A stretch of 13,732 bases of DNA, from NCBI GenBank assembly GCA_003601535.1, contig PIXW01000033.1, positions 1-13,732 on the forward strand. Reading direction: 5' to 3'. A program made the translations under genes and the position numbers. The notes below the pieces were generated by a model, which was not told where the DNA came from, did no database searches, and saw only the letters and a list, made by a program, of their open reading frames with translations. Below, piece by piece: positions 6,253 through 13,732 of this stretch. The DNA is from ANME-2 cluster archaeon (GTDB taxonomy: Archaea; Halobacteriota; Methanosarcinia; Methanosarcinales; Methanogasteraceae). Position 1 is the stretch's first letter, and each line of letters starts with the position of its first letter.

Positions 6253-8442
6253 ATGGGTAAAAAGAAAAAAATGGTTGAACGTGTACGTGATTTGATGAAC
6301 CGTCCGGAGAACATCAGAAACATCGGCATAGTTGCACATATCGATCACGGTAAGACCACGCTCACAGACAATCTGCTTGCAGGCGCTGGCATGATCTCAA
6401 AGGAACTCGCGGGCAGGCAGCTCTTTATGGACTTTGATGAGGAGGAACAGGCGAGAGGCATCACGATCGATGCCGCAAACGTATCGATGGTGCATGAGTT
6501 TGAAGATGACGAATACCTGATCAACCTTATAGACACGCCAGGGCATGTGGATTTCGGAGGCGATGTCACAAGAGCGATGCGTGCTGTCGACGGTGCAATC
6601 GTGGTGGTCGATGCCGTTGAGGGCGCGATGCCGCAGACAGAGACTGTGCTCAGGCAGGCGCTCAGAGAGAACGTCACTCCTGTGCTTTTTATCAACAAGG
6701 TCGACCGGTTGATCAATGAACTGCAGCTCGATTCCGAGAAGATGCAGATCAAACTTGGGAAGGTCATTGATAATGTAAATAAATTGATCAAAGGGATGAG
6801 TGAGGAAAAATACAAGGAATGGCGGCTCGATGCAGCAAAGGGAAATGTGGCATTTGGGTCAGCACTGTATAACTGGGCGATAAGCGTTTCTTACATGAAG
6901 AAGAGCGGGATAACTTTTAAAGAGATATATAAATATTGTAAAGAAAATAATATGAAGGAGCTTGCAGAGAGATGCCCGCTTCATGAAGTGGTAAACGATA
7001 TGGTGATCAGACACCTGCCAGATCCGCTTGTAGCCCAGAAGCAGCGGGTTCCTGTGATCTGGCATGGCGATGCGAATTCTGACATCGGAAAGCAGATGAC
7101 CGCGTGCGATCCTGCAGGCGAGGTTGCGCTCATGGTGACAAAGATCACAAGAGATCCACATGCCGGCGAGATCGCAACAGGCAGGCTGTTCAGCGGAACG
7201 ATCCAGCGCGGTCAGGAGTTGTATGTGTCAGGTGCATCAGGCACCGATCGAATTCAGCAGGTTGGAGTATTCATGGGACCTGACAGGCTCGAGGTTGAGA
7301 AGATTCCGGCAGGAAACATTGCTGCGGTCACAGGACTCAAAAATGCGATTGTCGGCAGTACAGCAACCACTCTTCCAGAGATGTATCCATTCGAGACGAT
7401 CAGACATGCAAGCGAGCCCGTGGTGACCGTTGCAGTCGAAGCAAAACACATGCGAGATCTTCCAAAGTTGATCGAAGTGTTAAGACAGGTCTCAAAAGAG
7501 GATCCGACGCTTCGTGTCAAGATCGATGAAGAGACCGGCGAGCATCTGCTCGCAGGAATGGGTGAACTGCACCTCGAGGTCGTTGCGCACCGGATCGAAC
7601 GAGATAAAGGCGTTGAGATAACCACGTCCGAGCCGATCGTGGTCTACCGTGAAACAATAACAGGCAAAGCCGGACCAGTCGAAGGGAAGTCACCGAACCG
7701 GCACAACCGGTTCTATATCGAGGTTGCGCCGCTTGAAGAGGAGGTCGTCGATCTGATTAAATCAGGTGAGATTGGTATGCGCATGGACAAGATTGAGCGG
7801 CGTGACAAACTGATTGCGGCTGGCATGGACAAGGACGAGGCAAAGAGCGTCGTTGCAATCTCGGAATCGAATATATTGCTCGACATGACCAAAGGTATCC
7901 AGTACCTCCGTGAGACCATGGAGCTGATCATCGAAGGATTTGAGGATGCAACAACCGCTGGACCGATGTCAAGAGAGCCATCACAGGGCATCAAGGTCAG
8001 GCTCGTTGATGTCAAACTCCACGAGGATGCCGTGCATCGCGGTCCCGCGCAGGTGATTCCAGCGGTCAGGCAGGCGATTCAGGCAGCGATTCTCATGGCA
8101 GATCCGACGCTGCTCGAACCATTCCAGAAGGTATTCATCCAGGTGCCACAGGATCAGATGGGCGGAGCAATATCAGAGATCCAGGGGCGGAGAGGCGCGA
8201 TACTGAACATGACGCAGGAAGGCGATGTTACCGACATCGAATCAAAGGCGCCGGTTGCTGAGTTATTCGGATTTGCTGGCGACCTCCGATCCGCAACCGA
8301 AGGTAGAGCGCTCTGGAGCACAGAGTTTGTCGGTTTTGAGCCGCTTCCAAGGAATCTGCTTCCTGAGATCGTAAAACAGATTCGAACCAGAAAGGGCTTG
8401 AAGCCAGGAATTCCAAAGCCGAGCGACTTTGTCAGCCAGTAG
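6253..8442 (+). CDS. fusA: Archaeal translation elongation factor 2
   Basis: The GTPase that moves tRNA and mRNA through the ribosome after peptide transfer; cytosolic. The 729 residues match the archaeal EF-2 length. The GTP-binding domain shows AHIDHGKT at 28-35, the switch region [14 protein letters not shown] at 94-98 and NKVD at 148-151. Domains II to V follow, with GELHLEV in domain III and the loop [12 protein letters not shown] in domain IV. H595 in that loop is the residue that archaea and eukaryotes modify to diphthamide, which separates this from bacterial EF-G. The basic start [11 protein letters not shown] and the end [12 protein letters not shown] are typical of archaea. GAGGT at 6241-6245 supports the start. 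It appears to be transcribed alone from the promoter at 6203-6217. A local AT-rich run (about 6915-6955) falls in a Lys/Asn/Tyr-rich segment that archaeal relatives also have, so it is not an insertion. Confidence 0.98.
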   Translation: MGKKKKMVERVRDLMNRPENIRNIGIVAHIDHGKTTLTDNLLAGAGMISKELAGRQLFMDFDEEEQARGITIDAANVSMVHEFEDDEYLINLIDTPGHVDFGGDVTRAMRAVDGAIVVVDAVEGAMPQTETVLRQALRENVTPVLFINKVDRLINELQLDSEKMQIKLGKVIDNVNKLIKGMSEEKYKEWRLDAAKGNVAFGSALYNWAISVSYMKKSGITFKEIYKYCKENNMKELAERCPLHEVVNDMVIRHLPDPLVAQKQRVPVIWHGDANSDIGKQMTACDPAGEVALMVTKITRDPHAGEIATGRLFSGTIQRGQELYVSGASGTDRIQQVGVFMGPDRLEVEKIPAGNIAAVTGLKNAIVGSTATTLPEMYPFETIRHASEPVVTVAVEAKHMRDLPKLIEVLRQVSKEDPTLRVKIDEETGEHLLAGMGELHLEVVAHRIERDKGVEITTSEPIVVYRETITGKAGPVEGKSPNRHNRFYIEVAPLEEEVVDLIKSGEIGMRMDKIERRDKLIAAGMDKDEAKSVVAISESNILLDMTKGIQYLRETMELIIEGFEDATTAGPMSREPSQGIKVRLVDVKLHEDAVHRGPAQVIPAVRQAIQAAILMADPTLLEPFQKVFIQVPQDQMGGAISEIQGRRGAILNMTQEGDVTDIESKAPVAELFGFAGDLRSATEGRALWSTEFVGFEPLPRNLLPEIVKQIRTRKGLKPGIPKPSDFVSQ

Positions 8443-8500
8443 GTTGTTAGATTAGATCAGGTGTCTGCCCAACATGATGTCGAGCGTGTACTGATGAGCC

Positions 8501-8528
8501 ACCATCTTTAAGTCTTTAGCAGGAGATG
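8501..8528 (+). promoter_or_regulatory. Weak TATA-like element and ribosome site before the protease gene
   Basis: ATCTTTAAG (8504-8512) resembles the TATA part of the two promoters upstream, and AGGAGATG (8521-8528) is a good ribosome site 8-11 bases before the ATG at 8537. The two are too close together for the usual 25-base distance to leave the ribosome site in the transcript. Either the true promoter lies further upstream in 8443-8500, or transcription continues from the EF-2 gene. Confidence 0.3.
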
Positions 8529-8536
8529 TTCAGCCC

Positions 8537-10399
8537 ATGGAAAAGAAATCCCTGATTCTGATACTTCTTCTCTTACTATCTGCTTCCTGTGCATCGGCTG
8601 CGCCGGTATCGATCTCCCTTCCCGCGGTATACTCCACATCAGAAGGCGAGGTTGGCGTACTCACGAATCTGACAGTCTGGGCAACAAACGGCACCGGGCA
8701 TGTCTTCGTTGACACCGAACCATATACACAGGTGGATATGCAGGGTTCTGCCAGATTATCATCGATGACGGCGTATGATATCACAGGCATCAATCCAGAA
8801 ACCCACGATCTCTTCTATGTGGTGCGTACCGAATCACCTGTTATCGGGGGACCCTCAGCAGGTGCGGCAATGACGGTCGCAACCGTTGCCACACTGATGA
8901 ACTGGACCGTTAAACCCGGGATCGTGATGACAGGCATGATCAATCCGGATGGGTCGATCGGCGCAGTCGGCGGAATACCTGCAAAACTTAATGTATCCGC
9001 AAAAAACGGTGCACATACATTCCTGATACCATCCGGACAGGGAAATATCACAGAAAGAGTGCGAGTTGTCAAACGGAATGGTCCATTTATCAGGATCACC
9101 GAGAAACCGGTCACTGTAAATGTGATCGAACTCGGAAAGGAACAGGGAGTTCAGGTTATGGAGATCGGTGATATAAGAGATGCTATTTATGTGTGTACCG
9201 GTCATAAAATTCCCAGAACGTTTTTGACAGGTGAGGTGCAGACCCGAGCATATATAGATGCGATGCAGCCTCTTGCCGCCGCATTACTGGATGAATTAAG
9301 TGAGCGCTATAATGAAACCGATGCGATTGTAAATCCTCGACTCAGAAACGCTCTTATCGATCAGATTCGGACAATCGAAGATGCGCAGCATGATTACGAT
9401 GCAGAAAACTACTACGCATCCATGAGCAGGAGTTTTAATACGATGATTAATATCCGGCGCATCAGATGGTATTCAGAATATCTCGATTCATCAGATAAGA
9501 ACGAATATCTTTCGGATCTTATCAGCGACGTTGAAGACAAGATAAACGATACGGAACATGATGTTGAGACTGCAAAATCAAAGAATGGGGTTCCGGAGGG
9601 CATAGGTGCTGCAGAATCACGGTTGACCATAGCAAGAGAGAAACTGGATGAGGCAAGGCGGGTAGAAAAACCGGGCGATGCGATCGATCTCCTGGCATTT
9701 GCGATGGAACGGGCACGATCGGCACAATGGTGGGCAACCCTTTCATGCATCGGTTCTGGCACAGCGATACCGGATGATGTGCTCCATGATCGCGCGGGCA
9801 GATATTATAGCCAATCCGCTTCGATAGTCGCTTATGCCGATGCACTGATCAGCGAAGCCGGAGGAAGCGCATCACTTGTAAAGAGCGCTGCCGATGATCT
9901 ATCTCGCGCCAGAACCGAGTTACAAACAGGATACCATGCCGGTGCAATCTATGATTCCCTACATGCAATGGTGCAGGCAGGAACAGCGATCGAACTGATA
10001 GGGATCGCGGATATGGATGAAAAGGTGAATAAGAGCGAAAGAGATGCGATGTCAGCCATTGTATCTGCAAGAGAGAGCGGAGCAGAGCCGATTCTTGCTG
10101 TGAGCGCTTATGAGCATGCAAAAACACTTGCACCATCGCAGATCGATCAGATCGTGGATTATGGATATGCAACGATGGTTGCGAGAACTGCGCAATCGTT
10201 TGCAGGGCATGGAAACAGAACAGCCATGCAGGAAACAAATATATCCGAATCCATACAGAGGATTGTTCAGGTTCCTGTGAAGAGAAAAACTGTGAATAAG
10301 CAGCCAGTGGAACAGTCACCAGAGACGCCTGATCTGAACGGGTATGAGCTGCTGGCAGTGGTTGCGATGATTTATTTGATCAGAAAGAGATACGCGTAA
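8537..10399 (+). CDS. Exported Lon-type (S16) serine protease without ATPase domain
   Basis: A 620-residue exported protein. An N-terminal signal peptide (EKK followed by a Leu/Ile run, probable cleavage after SCASA) is followed by an S16 peptidase domain (about 25-200) with catalytic S107 in GGPSAGAA and K150 in GGIPAKL. The 43-residue gap equals that of Lon (S679-K722 in E. coli). There is no AAA+ ATPase domain. The rest (about 215-590) is mostly helical, with coiled-coil-like Glu/Lys/Arg-rich stretches and two similar SxAxxDLSRARTEL-type segments. The C-terminus has a hydrophobic helix (about 602-614, ELLAVVAMIYLI) followed by RKRYA, a membrane anchor with a short inner tail. Many N-x-S/T sites (NLT, NGT, NWT, NIT) fit an N-glycosylated surface protein. 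It resembles the archaeal secreted serine proteases of COG1750; the substrate is unknown. The gene opens a run of five same-strand genes, with the next start 12 bases away. Confidence 0.9.
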   Translation: MEKKSLILILLLLLSASCASAAPVSISLPAVYSTSEGEVGVLTNLTVWATNGTGHVFVDTEPYTQVDMQGSARLSSMTAYDITGINPETHDLFYVVRTESPVIGGPSAGAAMTVATVATLMNWTVKPGIVMTGMINPDGSIGAVGGIPAKLNVSAKNGAHTFLIPSGQGNITERVRVVKRNGPFIRITEKPVTVNVIELGKEQGVQVMEIGDIRDAIYVCTGHKIPRTFLTGEVQTRAYIDAMQPLAAALLDELSERYNETDAIVNPRLRNALIDQIRTIEDAQHDYDAENYYASMSRSFNTMINIRRIRWYSEYLDSSDKNEYLSDLISDVEDKINDTEHDVETAKSKNGVPEGIGAAESRLTIAREKLDEARRVEKPGDAIDLLAFAMERARSAQWWATLSCIGSGTAIPDDVLHDRAGRYYSQSASIVAYADALISEAGGSASLVKSAADDLSRARTELQTGYHAGAIYDSLHAMVQAGTAIELIGIADMDEKVNKSERDAMSAIVSARESGAEPILAVSAYEHAKTLAPSQIDQIVDYGYATMVARTAQSFAGHGNRTAMQETNISESIQRIVQVPVKRKTVNKQPVEQSPETPDLNGYELLAVVAMIYLIRKRYA

Positions 10400-10402
10400 A
10401 GG
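10398..10402 (+). promoter_or_regulatory. Ribosome site that favours the ATG at 10412
   Basis: AAAGG ends 9 bases before the ATG at 10412. The in-frame TTG at 10403 directly abuts it and would have no usable spacing. Confidence 0.5.
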
Positions 10403-10411
10403 TTGATATGG

Positions 10412-11581
10412 ATGAATGGCTGTAGAATCCTGGCGGCAATGGTTCTTTTTGTGCTGATATTTTCGATGACTGCTGCGGCAGACAGTATTAACACTACCGT
10501 GGATGTGAATGAAGGTATCGTGCTGAACGGCGACATTCATCTCGAGGTGCTTGATGTTGGTACAAACTGGGGTTCGTATGCAAAACTCAAGTTTTACAGC
10601 TATAAAGACGCAGGTGGCAAGACAGAATCAATATATATGGGGGATGTTCCGACCACGTATACAAGCGGTACATTCATGAAAATAGAGGTTACGCTTGATT
10701 CCATCTCTTATGATACCGCCTTTCTGATGATAGAGAGTACGACGTCGCTCAAGATCAGTGATAGATATGGTTTTGAAGGTGAAGATGAAACTGAGAAAGA
10801 GAAACAGAAACCGATCACCGTCCCGAAACTCGGTATCACAAGAACATTCGATACAAACAGAGCAGAACAAGGTCAGACGATCAGGACAACGCTCACGATC
10901 AGAAACACAGGAAATGGAACTGCCACGAATATCGTGCTGGATGAGGACACGATCACAGGCGCTTACAAGGATGGATGCCCATCCACAATCGATGATATAG
11001 CAGCGGGAGAGACTAAAAGGATAAGTTATGATCTCAGGATAGTGGATGCGCAGCCAGGGACGTATGAACTGAGCCCAGCCATACTGAATTACGAGAGTGA
11101 GTCTGGTGCTACGTATTCGTCCGAATCTTCATCCAGTATTCTTGAGATCCTGCCAGAGGAAGTCCGGATTCCGGAACTTGAGATCTCAATCGACTCTGTC
11201 AAGGGCATCATAACCTGTGGTGATGAGTTTCCTGTGACCGTCACAATCACCAATGTCGGAAACGCCACCACTGGAAAGGTTCACGTCAAGAGCGATCTGC
11301 CTGCTGATGTTAGGGTAGTAGATGGAGATCTAGAACCTGAGTATGAATCGATCAAACCCGGCGATAGCGAGGAATATGATGTTTCACTGCGCGCTTATGA
11401 GCAGGGAAAGCACACAATCGAGATGCAGGTGATGTGGGGAGATAGTGAGGCAGCAGCCAGTTTCGAGTTCTGGGCAGAGAAGTCAGGTCTGGAACAATAT
11501 TACCCGTATATTCTGGCAGCGATTCCGATACTCTTATTACTGTTATGGGTTATAAAGAGGCGTAGAGAATATTCTTACTGA
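10412..11581 (+). CDS. Exported Ig-like (CARDB-type) surface protein with C-terminal anchor
   Basis: A 389-residue protein counted from the ATG at 10412; an in-frame TTG at 10403 is less likely because the AAAGG ribosome site touches it. A signal peptide (about 1-23, ending TAAADS) is followed by a beta-rich N-terminal domain (about 25-125) and a charged Glu/Lys linker. Two immunoglobulin-like beta-sandwich repeats of the CARDB/DUF11 kind follow, at about 130-235 and 240-350. The first carries RTTLTIRNTGNGTATNIVL and the second VTVTITNVGNATTGKV, a repeated 'NxGN-T' strand pair. The C-terminal helix (about 366-382, ILAAIPILLLLLWV) and KRRREYSY tail anchor it in the membrane. N-glycosylation sites (NTT, NGT, NAT) fit an outward-facing protein. 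It lies 12 bases after the protease gene and 11 bases before the tubulin-like gene, so it is a plausible partner or substrate of the protease. The function is otherwise unknown. Confidence 0.85.
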   Translation: MNGCRILAAMVLFVLIFSMTAAADSINTTVDVNEGIVLNGDIHLEVLDVGTNWGSYAKLKFYSYKDAGGKTESIYMGDVPTTYTSGTFMKIEVTLDSISYDTAFLMIESTTSLKISDRYGFEGEDETEKEKQKPITVPKLGITRTFDTNRAEQGQTIRTTLTIRNTGNGTATNIVLDEDTITGAYKDGCPSTIDDIAAGETKRISYDLRIVDAQPGTYELSPAILNYESESGATYSSESSSSILEILPEEVRIPELEISIDSVKGIITCGDEFPVTVTITNVGNATTGKVHVKSDLPADVRVVDGDLEPEYESIKPGDSEEYDVSLRAYEQGKHTIEMQVMWGDSEAAASFEFWAEKSGLEQYYPYILAAIPILLLLLWVIKRRREYSY

Positions 11582-11592
11582 GATGGATAAAC

Positions 11593-12693
11593 ATGCTGAA
11601 TATACTTATTCTCGGACTGGGACAATGCGGAAATCGGATACTGGATGCGATCAACCGTGAGGCGTTTGGAAGCGGCGGTACATTTGCGAAGTACTACTCA
11701 CGCCAGAAGTTCCCGGCATCGGTCAAGACGATTGCAATAAATACTGCAGTAAACGATCTGAAGGAGCTGAAGAATACGCTTGCGAAGGATCGGTTCCACG
11801 TCCCGCATCTGCATGGCGTCGGTGCAAACCGTAACATCGGAAAGCAGGTCTTCGAGGAGAATAAGGAGATGATTCTCGAAGAAATTGATAAAAGAGGATC
11901 GTTCGATCTTATATTCGTCATTACGTCCACTGCAGGCGGAAGCGGTTCATCATTCGCACCGCTTCTCGTCGGTGAATTGAAACGAACGTATAACGCCCCG
12001 ATAATCTGCATTGCAGTGCTCCCATTCAGAGCGGAGGGTTCTATTTTCCTGCAGAACACTGCTTTCTGCCTGCGGGAACTCGTTGCAACGAAGTCCAGCG
12101 GGATACTGCTTGTGGATAACCAGTATCTGAAGAAATATTCTGGCGAGGATATCAAATCTGCTTATGACAAGATCAATACCACGACTGCAAGAAGGATACT
12201 GTTCCTGATCGAGGCGCTCAACAGCGAAATGCTGATGGTTACTGATCTCGGCGATCTCAAGACCGTGATGAGCGGAGGAATTGGCGTCGGAACCATGGGG
12301 TTCTATGAGGCATCCAAGGGCAGCACCATCAAATCCACCATTCTCGGAAGTTTCAAACCAAGCGGGCTTCTGTTTCCTGCAAATGTCTACAAAGATGGCG
12401 CACGTGCGATGTTGATCATCAAAGGGGATAAGAAATATCTTGATCTTGATCTGGTCACCAAAACCGTGGAAGAACTGTCGAAAGAGGTGGGACAGGTGTT
12501 CAAGGGGGTCCTTGTCAAAAAAGGCAGACCAAAGGTTTTATCACTATTTACATTGAATGCAGTGCCAGAACTTGAAAAATTGTACACAGTAGCAGCAGAA
12601 GCAATTCGTTTCGAGATGGAAAAACGAGAAAAATCGAAAAAACAACTTGACAATGCGTTTGCCCATATCGAAGATCTTGAACCAATCTATTGA
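11593..12693 (+). CDS. Divergent tubulin/FtsZ-superfamily GTPase (CetZ-like)
   Basis: A 366-residue member of the tubulin/FtsZ superfamily, filament-forming GTPases of division or cell shape. The N-terminal nucleotide loop is GLGQCGN at 8-14, identical in its GQCGN core to eukaryotic tubulins and close to the GQAG of haloarchaeal CetZ. The signature loop (GGGTGSG or GGGTGTG in family) reads AGGSGSS at 114-120, with a Ser for the Thr and altered outer glycines. A CetZ-like VLPFRAEG and LLVDN follow. The T7 loop TDLGDLKTVMSGG (217 on) matches FtsZ DFADVKTVMS and keeps both acidic residues (D218, D221) needed for hydrolysis across the filament interface. The end is a charged helix and a tail closing LEPIY. 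It is translated 11 bases after the Ig-like gene, with the next two genes downstream. It is not canonical FtsZ; CetZ or another divergent archaeal group is likely. Filament formation and a role in shape are inferred. Confidence 0.9.
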   Translation: MLNILILGLGQCGNRILDAINREAFGSGGTFAKYYSRQKFPASVKTIAINTAVNDLKELKNTLAKDRFHVPHLHGVGANRNIGKQVFEENKEMILEEIDKRGSFDLIFVITSTAGGSGSSFAPLLVGELKRTYNAPIICIAVLPFRAEGSIFLQNTAFCLRELVATKSSGILLVDNQYLKKYSGEDIKSAYDKINTTTARRILFLIEALNSEMLMVTDLGDLKTVMSGGIGVGTMGFYEASKGSTIKSTILGSFKPSGLLFPANVYKDGARAMLIIKGDKKYLDLDLVTKTVEELSKEVGQVFKGVLVKKGRPKVLSLFTLNAVPELEKLYTVAAEAIRFEMEKREKSKKQLDNAFAHIEDLEPIY

Positions 12694-12698
12694 GTGAC

Positions 12699-12974
12699 AT
12701 GATCGTCAGACAGTATAGAAGCAATATTCCCATAGACCTGGTTACCGATACACTGGAGAAGATGGGGTTCAGAGTCATACGCATCGAAGATGGTCATGAT
12801 TTGTATTACAGTAATACGGCACGCACGTACACCGAAAACAATATTAGGGTTCATGCTAAAAAGAAGTTGCTTGATAAGATGGTGATTGAACTGAACAATG
12901 AGATAAAACTTGTTTTCGTGTATGGCGACGAGACCGATGCAAAAGCGTTTCTGGACAATCTGGCAAGGACGTAG
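12699..12974 (+). CDS. Small unknown protein after the tubulin-like gene
   Basis: A 91-residue protein of unrecognised family. It appears to be alternating helix and strand (IDLVTDTLEKMGFRVIRI, then LYYSNTART, RVHAKKKLLDKMVIELN and IKLVFVYGDETDAKAFLDNL), a small soluble alpha/beta fold with no membrane segment or cysteine. The ATG at 12699 is chosen; an in-frame TTG at 12690 would overlap the tubulin-like gene's stop and has no ribosome site either. Translation is probably coupled to the stop of the GTPase gene, 6 bases upstream. By position it may bind or regulate the GTPase, but nothing in the sequence shows that. Confidence 0.7.
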   Translation: MIVRQYRSNIPIDLVTDTLEKMGFRVIRIEDGHDLYYSNTARTYTENNIRVHAKKKLLDKMVIELNNEIKLVFVYGDETDAKAFLDNLART

Positions 12975-12980
12975 TGTACC

Positions 12981-13502
12981 ATGGTGGCGCAGATGGGAAA
13001 ACGAACGAAACTCGTAAACGATCCGTCTGATCTGGTGCCACTGCTGCGAACTTTTGGATCAACCATACATAAACAAGTCTTTGATAAATTATCTGATGGA
13101 TGGGCGACTGAGCAGGAACTTGTAGATATTATCGGCGCGGATATCAAGCCAAGTCTTAATATCCTCCGAAAGAGCGGACTCATTGAAAGTCAGTGGCGGA
13201 TGCCAGAGCCAGGAAAAACGCCAGACAAGGAATATACAATATCATACTCAAAGATTCATGCAAATTTTCAGTGTTCGATTCAGGATTTAAGCGACCTGAT
13301 CATGATCACTTTCAAGAGTGACGGAGAACTTACCGATCTAATTGAGGCAATCGAGGCGGAGGTTGCAAAAGGCAATCGCTCGATGACCGGATTATCCAGA
13401 GCCCTCAATATGAGTTCGACATTCATAAGAGGCGTCGCAAGGCGATCGCATAGACTGATAGTAAAAGGGCAGCGTCTCGAACTGGTAAAGGTCGAAGATT
13501 GA
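12981..13502 (+). CDS. Winged-helix (ArsR-like) transcriptional regulator
   Basis: A 173-residue cytosolic DNA-binding protein. A winged-helix domain spans about 20-85: LVPLLRTFGSTIHKQVFDKL, then WATEQELVDIIG, recognition helix KPSLNILRKSGLIE, and a wing QWRMPEPGKTPDKEYTISY. A central helical part (about 95-130) follows. The C-terminus (about 133-170, SMTGLSRALNMSSTFIRGVARR then LIVKGQRLELV) looks like a second helix-turn-helix with a strand, so two DNA-binding units may be present. No metal-binding cysteine pair is seen; the single cysteine is in NFQCSIQD. The ATG at 12981 has AAGGA 11 bases upstream; an ATG at 12993 (preceded by GGTGG) is an equally possible start. It ends the five-gene run, 6 bases after the previous gene, and may control that operon. 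That is an inference. Confidence 0.88.
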   Translation: MVAQMGKRTKLVNDPSDLVPLLRTFGSTIHKQVFDKLSDGWATEQELVDIIGADIKPSLNILRKSGLIESQWRMPEPGKTPDKEYTISYSKIHANFQCSIQDLSDLIMITFKSDGELTDLIEAIEAEVAKGNRSMTGLSRALNMSSTFIRGVARRSHRLIVKGQRLELVKVED

Positions 13503-13595
13503 TCATCGCGTTCGTGTAGACCTGCAAGATTACGAACTCCTGCAGAAACGACCACAACTGACCCATGCTCGCGACACTAGGTCTTGGGACGAAAT

Positions 13596-13730
13596 TCATG
13601 TACACCTCTGCCTGCGCCAGTGCGGCACCACGTCGCCCATGATCTCAAGATATCCCACTCTTCGGATATTGTGCCCCACAAGCTTCAACCGCGTCTCAGT
13701 CTCCTTCCGCGATTCAAGTCTCTTCCTCAG
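13596..13730 (-). other. Possible C-terminal part of a convergent gene (minus strand)
   Basis: Read on the minus strand from the window end, this frame stays open for 44 residues to a TGA at 13596-13598. It is very basic and probably helical (LRKRLESRKETETRLKLVG followed by RRVGYLEIMGDVV). A second minus frame is open from 13644 to 13423 and continues with a plausible protein-like stretch (QAEVYMNFVPRPSV, then SFLQEFVILQVY). Either the gene ends at 13596, or a frameshift joins the two. The family is not recognised. The bases 13503-13595 between it and the regulator hold nothing else I can support. Confidence 0.35.
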
Positions 13731-13732
13731 CG

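Noticed and set aside
6915..6955. An AT-rich patch inside the EF-2 gene, considered as an insertion.
   Set aside because: The reading frame is intact and the encoded Lys/Tyr/Asn-rich segment occurs in archaeal EF-2 at the same place.
13650..13669. Inverted repeat ATATCC / GGATAT with an 8-base loop, considered as a terminator.
   Set aside because: The stem is only 6 pairs with no T-run, and it lies in a possibly coding stretch.
1..13732. High density of GATC and ATCGAT across the window, considered as a restriction or methylation signature.
   Set aside because: It follows from heavy use of GAT, ATC and CGA/CGC codons; a codon-shuffled background count would be needed before claiming enrichment.

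Overview
The window reads as archaeal and most likely belongs to a methanogen-related euryarchaeon (Methanosarcinales, Syntrophoarchaeales or ANME grade). The grounds are an archaeal-type elongation factor 2 with its diphthamide loop, a type 2 isopentenyl-diphosphate isomerase, a double-domain KaiC, a tubulin/FtsZ-superfamily GTPase, archaeal TATA/BRE-like promoters and short GGAG/GAGGT ribosome binding sites. The exact lineage is an inference. Genes are tightly packed and no gene-free stretch exceeds 300 bases. I saw no rRNA, tRNA, CRISPR array, insertion sequence or integrase.

Region 1 (1-4267, plus strand) is a signalling operon. It contains the 3' part of a KaiC-family ATPase cut by the window edge, two tiny three-helix membrane proteins, and a large Cache-HAMP-PAS histidine kinase with a cysteine-rich PAS domain. 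Spacings run from a 4-base overlap to 4 bases. There is no response regulator, KaiA or KaiB in view.

Region 2 (4278-8442) holds core metabolism and translation. A type 2 IPP isomerase on the minus strand is read convergently with the kinase and divergently from a chorismate mutase-purE pair that overlaps by one base. Elongation factor 2 follows behind its own promoter.

Region 3 (8537-13502, plus strand) is a run of five closely spaced genes. In order they are an exported Lon-type (S16) serine protease without an ATPase domain, an exported Ig-like-domain protein with a C-terminal anchor, a divergent tubulin/FtsZ-like GTPase, a small unknown protein and a winged-helix regulator with a probable second DNA-binding domain. 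It joins surface proteins to a cytoskeletal GTPase and a regulator, and is the best candidate here for an undescribed system, possibly one of cell envelope or cell shape.

Region 4 (13503-13732) shows only open minus-strand reading frames in two registers. It may be the 3' end of a convergent gene, possibly with a frameshift.
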